A stretch of DNA of 64,000 nucleotides from Cokeromyces recurvatus (taxonomy: Eukaryota; Mucoromycota; Mucoromycetes; Mucorales; Mucoraceae). Below the pieces are notes generated by a model. The model was not told where the DNA came from. It saw nothing but the letters and a program-made list of their open reading frames with translations, and ran no database searches. Positions 58,626 through 64,000 of this stretch are shown here, piece by piece. Within the stretch, counting starts at the first letter, position 1. Each line of letters begins with the position of its first letter. The translations under genes were made by a program, and so were the position numbers. The stretch spans positions 992,001-1,056,000 of the forward strand of contig NW_026251389.1 in the NCBI RefSeq assembly GCF_025118155.1, written 5' to 3'.

Positions 58626-59935
58626 TTATTTAAAGAAGTTTAAATTGGTTGGGAAGCGTTTGCAGTCTCCCTGTCCTATAACAGAAGTTTCAGGTGGAGG
58701 TGTAGCCCAAATAATTTGTGAGACTTTATAGGAAGGATCCTAATTAGACAATCAACTAAGTTTATGTTTTTCTTTTCTTTTTTTTTTCCCAATGTTCATT
58801 TATACTTACATTTAAAAAGGGTGTATCTTCTTTCACTAACTTTAATTTCGATCTATTCAGTTTTAATTTAATATATTCATCAAACATGAGTATTTCTGGT
58901 TCTTGACTAGACTTGAGTAAGCGATCTGTAATGAATTGTGTAAACATTTGTGAATTACTTAGTCCTGATAAGAACGCCTATTTTTACATATAGAATGTTA
59001 TTTTTTTCTTTTCTTTTTTTACAAATAATAATAATTACATACCCTGGTATCTTTGTCTGAATGTTTAATAAATCGATCCTTGGAAAAGCATAATTGAGTT
59101 GACTTTTCATTATCGTTGGCAGTAATAGAAGATGCTCCTGACTCTAAACGATCTACAAAGCCTGTTCTATAATTATATAATAATGAAGCAAACATTCTTA
59201 AAAATGCTTCATGTACTCTATTTTCATCAAAGCAAGCAGGTAAACAAGGATGTAGGATTTGTTCTGTACATGTATCATGCGTTACTAAATGGCATTCTAT
59301 AGAGATAATAAATACACATATACATATACACATATGCATACAATATATATATATATATTACCTTGACAGCACATAAACATGCCGGTTTGATATCCTTCTG
59401 TTTCTTCTGTCACTTGCTTGCCACAAATGCATCGATATCCATGAAATCGTTGAAGTTCTGAAGTAAAGATTTCTGCCATAATATGACCTTCAATATGCTG
59501 TGTACGTCGAGGCATTTGATTATGATAGCTTGGGTCAAATTCAGTCATGGATGTAGAAATGGAGATACGTGGAGATGACATGGTACCCTCTATTGTAGAG
59601 CCTGGTTGTTGATGAAAGACAGCTCTTGGCTTTGATGTTAACGTACTAAATCGATTTCTTCCATTCTAAAATGAGATGAATCATAAAGTCTGAGAATCCA
59701 TAGGACATGTATTTTATATAGAATTTAAAATTTACCTCTCTTTCATCGTAGCCTCTTTTAGGCGGTGGTGGCTCAGAGATTCTCTTTGAATTGTAAATCG
59801 TATTAGTATATCCATTCTTATTTGTTGTAGGCATTGAGATACGTTTTGGAGCGGATGATAGGTTGGAAGTTGGACGAATAGGACTCATGGGTGGGCTTGT
59901 AAAATGCAATGCCATATCCGTAGTCGTTGTGTTCG

Positions 59936-59967
<32 letters not shown>

Positions 59968-62389
59968 GTCGTTGTAGATGTTGATTCATTTGAGCGACGA
60001 CCATTTAGAGAAGACCAAGTAGTTATATCTGATAATGCTAATGAGACACGTGATGCAGGACTAATAAAGGCATCTGTTGTCTTGGATCGATTACAATGAA
60101 GTATCATTTTTCCTTTTGGATATGCAAACTGAACTGAGAGTGGGAGTCCATAGGGAACCTTGTGTTTTGTATGAAGTGGTGCATATTGTTCTAAAGCCAA
60201 TTGAAGTTTACGTCGTTGACGATCAGGAATAGGCGTAGCACGTTGACTTGAATGCATTGTATTACTATCTAAATTAACAATGCATGCCTACATGTATATG
60301 TATATATAAAAAAAGCATGAATTTAGGTTACCATCTATGTCTATTTTATGTATACATGTATATACATATATGTATTTATATAAATTAATCTTACATCATC
60401 TGGCGCATGTTCTTCTATTTCATCCATGGTTCCTTTGAATCCAATGATATAAGGCACAGGGGCTTGTAAACAGGTTAATAATCGTTCAGGCAATACAGGA
60501 ATAAAAACAAATTGCCAATAAAATGGAAAAAGTAAATAACGAAATGATTCACAAGCATAAGAGAGTATGCCTGCATATTTTGATAAAAATACAACTTTTC
60601 CTTCTGCTAATAATGTCTTTTTTTTAAAAAAAAAAAGAAAAAGGGTTAGTAAACGATTAGAATGAATAGAATAATAGACTTTTACTTCAAGTATAACGAG
60701 TATTAAATGAGGTGATAGAGCACGAAATAATGGAAATAATGAAAACTAGAAGAAAATAAAAAAAAATGAATAAGAAAAAATAAAATAAAATAAAAACATG
60801 AATACCTACATTTTTTAATATAGGGACTTGATTGATAGGTGGCCTTGAAAAGAATAGAGGTTTATGATTAATGGTTAAGCCAATTTCAAATCTTCCTGGT
60901 GGCGGTAAAGGGACTTCATCAATCAAGTTCATCACTGTACTATAAGCAAACAAAAATTGAGTCAACATAGAGGATCAAGTCTTTCTGCTTATCATTTCCT
61001 ACCTTTCAATATCAATCGTTGGCCTTATATTATTACGATGTCCACCTACACCTACAATATTATCTAATAAAATCTTCATCCAGTCACTATATAAATTCGT
61101 CCATGGCATTTTCCCTAATAATCCAATACTCTTTGGCACCCAAACTTGATCTGCTGTACAGACTGCCATCTTGACTGGTTCCAATAACTCTTTATAAAGT
61201 TGAATGTTTTCCTGACACTTTTTAATATCTTCTTCTATTGATAATTGAGTAAGCTGCGCTTGTTCAGCTTGAATCTTTTGCTGTAAATGTTGAGCATATT
61301 CGATACTACTAGATGGCATATTTATTTTAACCCAGGATTGAATCGCTCCATTTACTGACTTCTTTAGCTTGTCTGTTAATGGTTCGTAAAATACAAGGCA
61401 TGTACCATAGACAGTCGCCCCATTCTCATCTGTTATTGCCTTGATTACAAAATATATATATATATATATATATGTATACATATATAAAGGAGAGGGAGAA
61501 GAAATGATGTAAGTCTATTATTGCATTCTATAATTTATAAAAGGATTTAACATACAAATGAATGATATTGTTCAGCGGGTGGTGTTTCTCCATAATGTAG
61601 CTTTATATCTTTTGGAAAGCAAAACTATATTGTAAAATAGGCTTTAGTTTAATTATGACTATAATGACTCTTATTACTTGTATTACCATAGCTGCATAAG
61701 CAGGAAAAGGCTCATTGGACGAATAATTTGATTTTGGATACCTTAAAAGTACAGTTGGCGTATATTTCAATTCAAAAATATTTGGAATCACTTTTTCTTC
61801 TAAATTAAAACTTAATGAACGATGCTTTTCTACTACTCAAAAAAAAAAAAAAAAGAAAAGAAAAAGGATATATATATGTATATATATATTCATTAATTAT
61901 TGAGGGTTTTTTTTTCACAACAACACGTTTATTATTACGAATCTTTGGATCAGATGGACTCCTCCATTTCCTTGTCTTGTCCTGTAATGATGAATGCCTT
62001 GTTTCTAATGAATAAACACTTGCCCGATGCCTTCTTTTTGCCGGATCGTGCACTGAAATCACATTATCCCGAGCTATATCTCGTTCTTTATCAAAATGGT
62101 CAATGACTGATTGAACATGATTAAGAACGCCCAATAAGGAATCGTCTTTTTGAAAATGGTCTTGGGCAATGGTATAACTACGATGACGACAACGAATTTG
62201 CTCAATATCAGTCGCATCAAATTGTGGAGGGGATTGTGAAAGAACAGCTTGTTCTTGTTGTTGATAATAGGTGGCGTCGTCTATTTTATTTTGTTTTGCA
62301 GACTCAAAGGTTGGTATAAGGTGATTATCATGAAGTCCTGCTACAAAGAAATAGTCTGCTACTCGGGATGCAGGACTACTAGTAGACAT
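58626..62389 (-). CDS. DENN-domain protein with a C1-like zinc finger between cDENN and dDENN
   Basis: Twelve exons (62389-61939, ~61832-61687, 61624-61556, 61439-61003, 60939-60810, 60745-60686, 60616-60395, 60287-59736, 59665-59362, 59296-59043, 58977-58810, 58739-58626), 968 aa. uDENN: VADYFFVAGL at the start, then KVIPNIFELKYTPTVLLRYP and LHYGETPPAEQYHSF. cDENN (~223-505): VYGTCLVFYEPL, ALSPHLILVILE, LLAEGKVVFLSKYAGILS and LPERLLTCLQAPVPYIIGF. A low-complexity linker with poly-Thr leads to a C1-like zinc finger (~764-808; H-x-C-x-C ... CC-x2-C-H-x3-H-x3-C ... H-x-C). dDENN follows (VHEAFLRMFASLLYNYR, SNSQMFTQFITDRL). DENN modules are exchange factors for Rab GTPases in membrane traffic, and a C1 finger could add lipid binding. 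The exon 2 acceptor (GAG/TAG/TAG series, all the same phase) is uncertain by a few bases. Confidence 0.88.
59935..59977 (-). repeat. GTC/GTT trinucleotide repeat coding poly-Thr in DENN gene
   Basis: On the minus strand it reads as more than a dozen ACA/ACG/ACC-type Thr codons in the linker between cDENN and the C1-like finger. Confidence 0.85.
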
Positions 62390-63327
62390 AATTTATTATC
62401 TTTCTATATAAAATGTCTTAAAATATGAAATAATAATAGTAAAATAGGATAGACTAAAAAGGATAATTCATAGTGGAGAATTTAAAAAAAAATGATACTT
62501 TCAGCAAAAAAAAAAAAAAAAAAAAAAAATGCCATTATTAACCATGTTTTCATTTTTATGTATCCAATAAAAATTCACCTTTATATTTGTGTAGCTTTTT
62601 TTTTGAACGTTTGTCCAATTAATTTTACGTATTCTCGTTAATGAGTTTAAAAAAAAAACATTATTACTTTTTCAGCATTAATTTATGATGATACAATTAA
62701 GCATAATATGAATAAAAAAAAAAAAAAAAAAAAAGATCAATAGACGCGTAGCTTGTAAAATTGATGCTGAATTGTTCTAGTTAGATGAAGAATAAAAGGT
62801 AACTAAAAGATATGTTATGATAGAAGGTATAGGCAAAAGTAAAATAGTGAATTATGAAAAAAAAAAAATTGTTTACAGCATTTTATTATAGAAATCAACG
62901 TTTCTTTTAATAGAACTTTTTTTTTTTTTTTTCACTGATCTTGCTTTTATATACAGGTCAAACTTACTTGATTGGATCAAGTTTTAACGAATATATCCTT
63001 TATACTTTATTCTATTGATTATATATGAATATACACTATTTTAACCTTCTTTTTATTAGTATTATTATTACTTAATTTACCGCCTTTAATTACTCGTATA
63101 AAATGTATTTATAAATAGTAATGACTCTAATCATAATACCTTTGTTTCTCAAATGCACATATAGAATATATGTTACGAATGCTAGTTTATATGTTTTATA
63201 AGAATACCATATAGTAGTATTGTATGTACAGTCAAATATGAATAAATGTTATATATTCTTCATTTTAAAATAATTATGTAAAAATACATTGAATATTATG
63301 TAATGGAAATAATATTTTTGTTTCCTT
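62390..63327. other. Intergenic region (DENN promoter / BUD13 3' end)
   Basis: About 940 bp, very AT-rich, with A runs at ~62505-62529 and ~62710-62733. It includes a word with MluI-like ACGCGT (gacgcgtagc, ~62742). No ORF, tRNA or element recognised. Confidence 0.4.
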
Positions 63328-64000
63328 TTACATGTCTTCAGTTGACCAAGAATAAGCCTCCACAGCTCTGGACTTTGCTTGATTTTGTTGTAGCAAGAAA
63401 TGATCTTCAAATCCAGTTGATCTATCCACGCCATCCCAACGATATCCTGGAGGAATCATGAAGCGATTTGGCTTCCATGGTCCTTTATATGTAGGCTTTA
63501 CTAGCTTTTTACCTTCAGATTTTTTACCTGATTCATTCTATTTATTAAAGTGTAATATTTGTTAAATACAGGCAACTATTAAATAAAAAAAAATTCTTAT
63601 ATTTATCTGCTTACTGTTAAAAAACCTGCTGCTGGATCATTCCATCTTATTTTTTCTTTTAATTCATTATTTAAATCCTCATCATCAGCATATCTGAATA
63701 AAATATTTTTTTTTTCTCGTTTTCTTAGGATTATTTTTTCTTTTCATATTTAATAGCTTTTTTTTTTTTTTACCTTGCTAAAGGTTTATATTTTTCTTCT
63801 TCAAGTCGTCTTTTTTCTTCTTCTGCTTCCTTTCGTTGTACTAAACCTTTTCCCCATTCCATCTTTCTCGCTTCCCTTTCAATCTTTTCCTGCCTTGCTT
63901 TTAACTCCTCTGCTCGCTTTCTTTTGATATCTACTTTACGACCTGATGTATCACGATACACAGTTTTTGCCTCAGACTCTTTTAAGGCTTCTAACGCTCT
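63328..64000 (-). CDS. BUD13: Pre-mRNA splicing factor Bud13/Cwc26 (3' part; 5' end outside window)
   Basis: Three visible exons (64000-63774 continuing beyond the edge, 63693-63615, 63537-63328) give the C-terminal ~170 residues. They match the Bud13 core: [11 protein letters not shown], a charged helix with [38 protein letters not shown], then [30 protein letters not shown] and the end [10 protein letters not shown]. Bud13 is part of the RES complex (with Snu17 and Pml1), which helps the activated spliceosome and nuclear pre-mRNA retention. The start codon lies beyond the right edge. The first visible exon is open throughout on the minus strand. Confidence 0.94.

Noticed and set aside
59863..60099. 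Poly-Val plus-strand ORF
   Set aside because: Antisense reading of the poly-Thr trinucleotide repeat in the DENN gene.

Overview
This window looks like a gene-dense piece of nuclear genome from an early-diverging fungus, most likely a Mucoromycota (Mucorales-type) species. The evidence is as follows. The DNA is very AT-rich with many long A/T homopolymers. Nearly every gene is split by short GT-AG introns (about 50-110 nt). The gene content is fungal: POM152, SHO1, a copper-fist protein, homoisocitrate dehydrogenase of the alpha-aminoadipate lysine pathway, and SAGA SPT8. Succinate dehydrogenase and a mitochondrial LYS12 imply respiring mitochondria. The species assignment is inference from composition and gene content; no database search was possible. 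I rebuilt about 30 genes exon by exon, requiring GT-AG boundaries, an open frame through every junction and fit to the protein family. Most junctions also satisfy a length-modulo-3 check.

Layout from left to right. 0-13.4 kb: RCL1 (rRNA processing), a single-TOG CLASP-like protein, an MFSD10-like transporter, the osmosensor SHO1, ribosomal protein uS14 (RPS29) and a small copper-fist protein. 13.5-31.2 kb: a WD40 protein, nucleoporin POM152, EMC10, a two-repeat allantoicase with unusual ends, SDH4, a TMEM14-family protein, a DTW-domain tRNA modification enzyme and TFIIIC subunit TFC4. 33-45.3 kb: a VCX1-type Ca2+/H+ exchanger, a 935-bp inverted-repeat (foldback/MITE-like) element, an unknown seven-exon gene, an intronless alkenal reductase-type MDR enzyme, an intronless GST, ribosomal protein uL11 (RPL12) and gamma-glutamyltransferase. 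45.4-64 kb: LYS12, RAD1/XPF, importin alpha (SRP1), a WW-domain protein, an unknown two-exon protein, SPT8, a DUF3128-type protein, SMD1, a DENN-domain protein with an inserted C1-like zinc finger, and the 3' part of BUD13, which runs off the right edge.

There are no operons. The genes are mostly unrelated housekeeping functions: nuclear transport and envelope, transcription, RNA processing, ribosome, DNA repair, ion and redox homeostasis. GST and gamma-glutamyltransferase lie close together and both belong to glutathione metabolism, but nothing in the sequence shows co-regulation. The most unusual items are the near-perfect 2 x 275 bp inverted repeat flanked by TA, the very small exons (two ribosomal-protein genes with a last exon of just two codons plus stop; 8-nt and 10-nt internal exons in LYS12 and GGT), the allantoicase with a predicted N-myristoylation signal, and two conserved-looking genes I cannot name. 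I found no CRISPR array, tRNA, rRNA or autonomous transposon, and no clear new multi-gene system.
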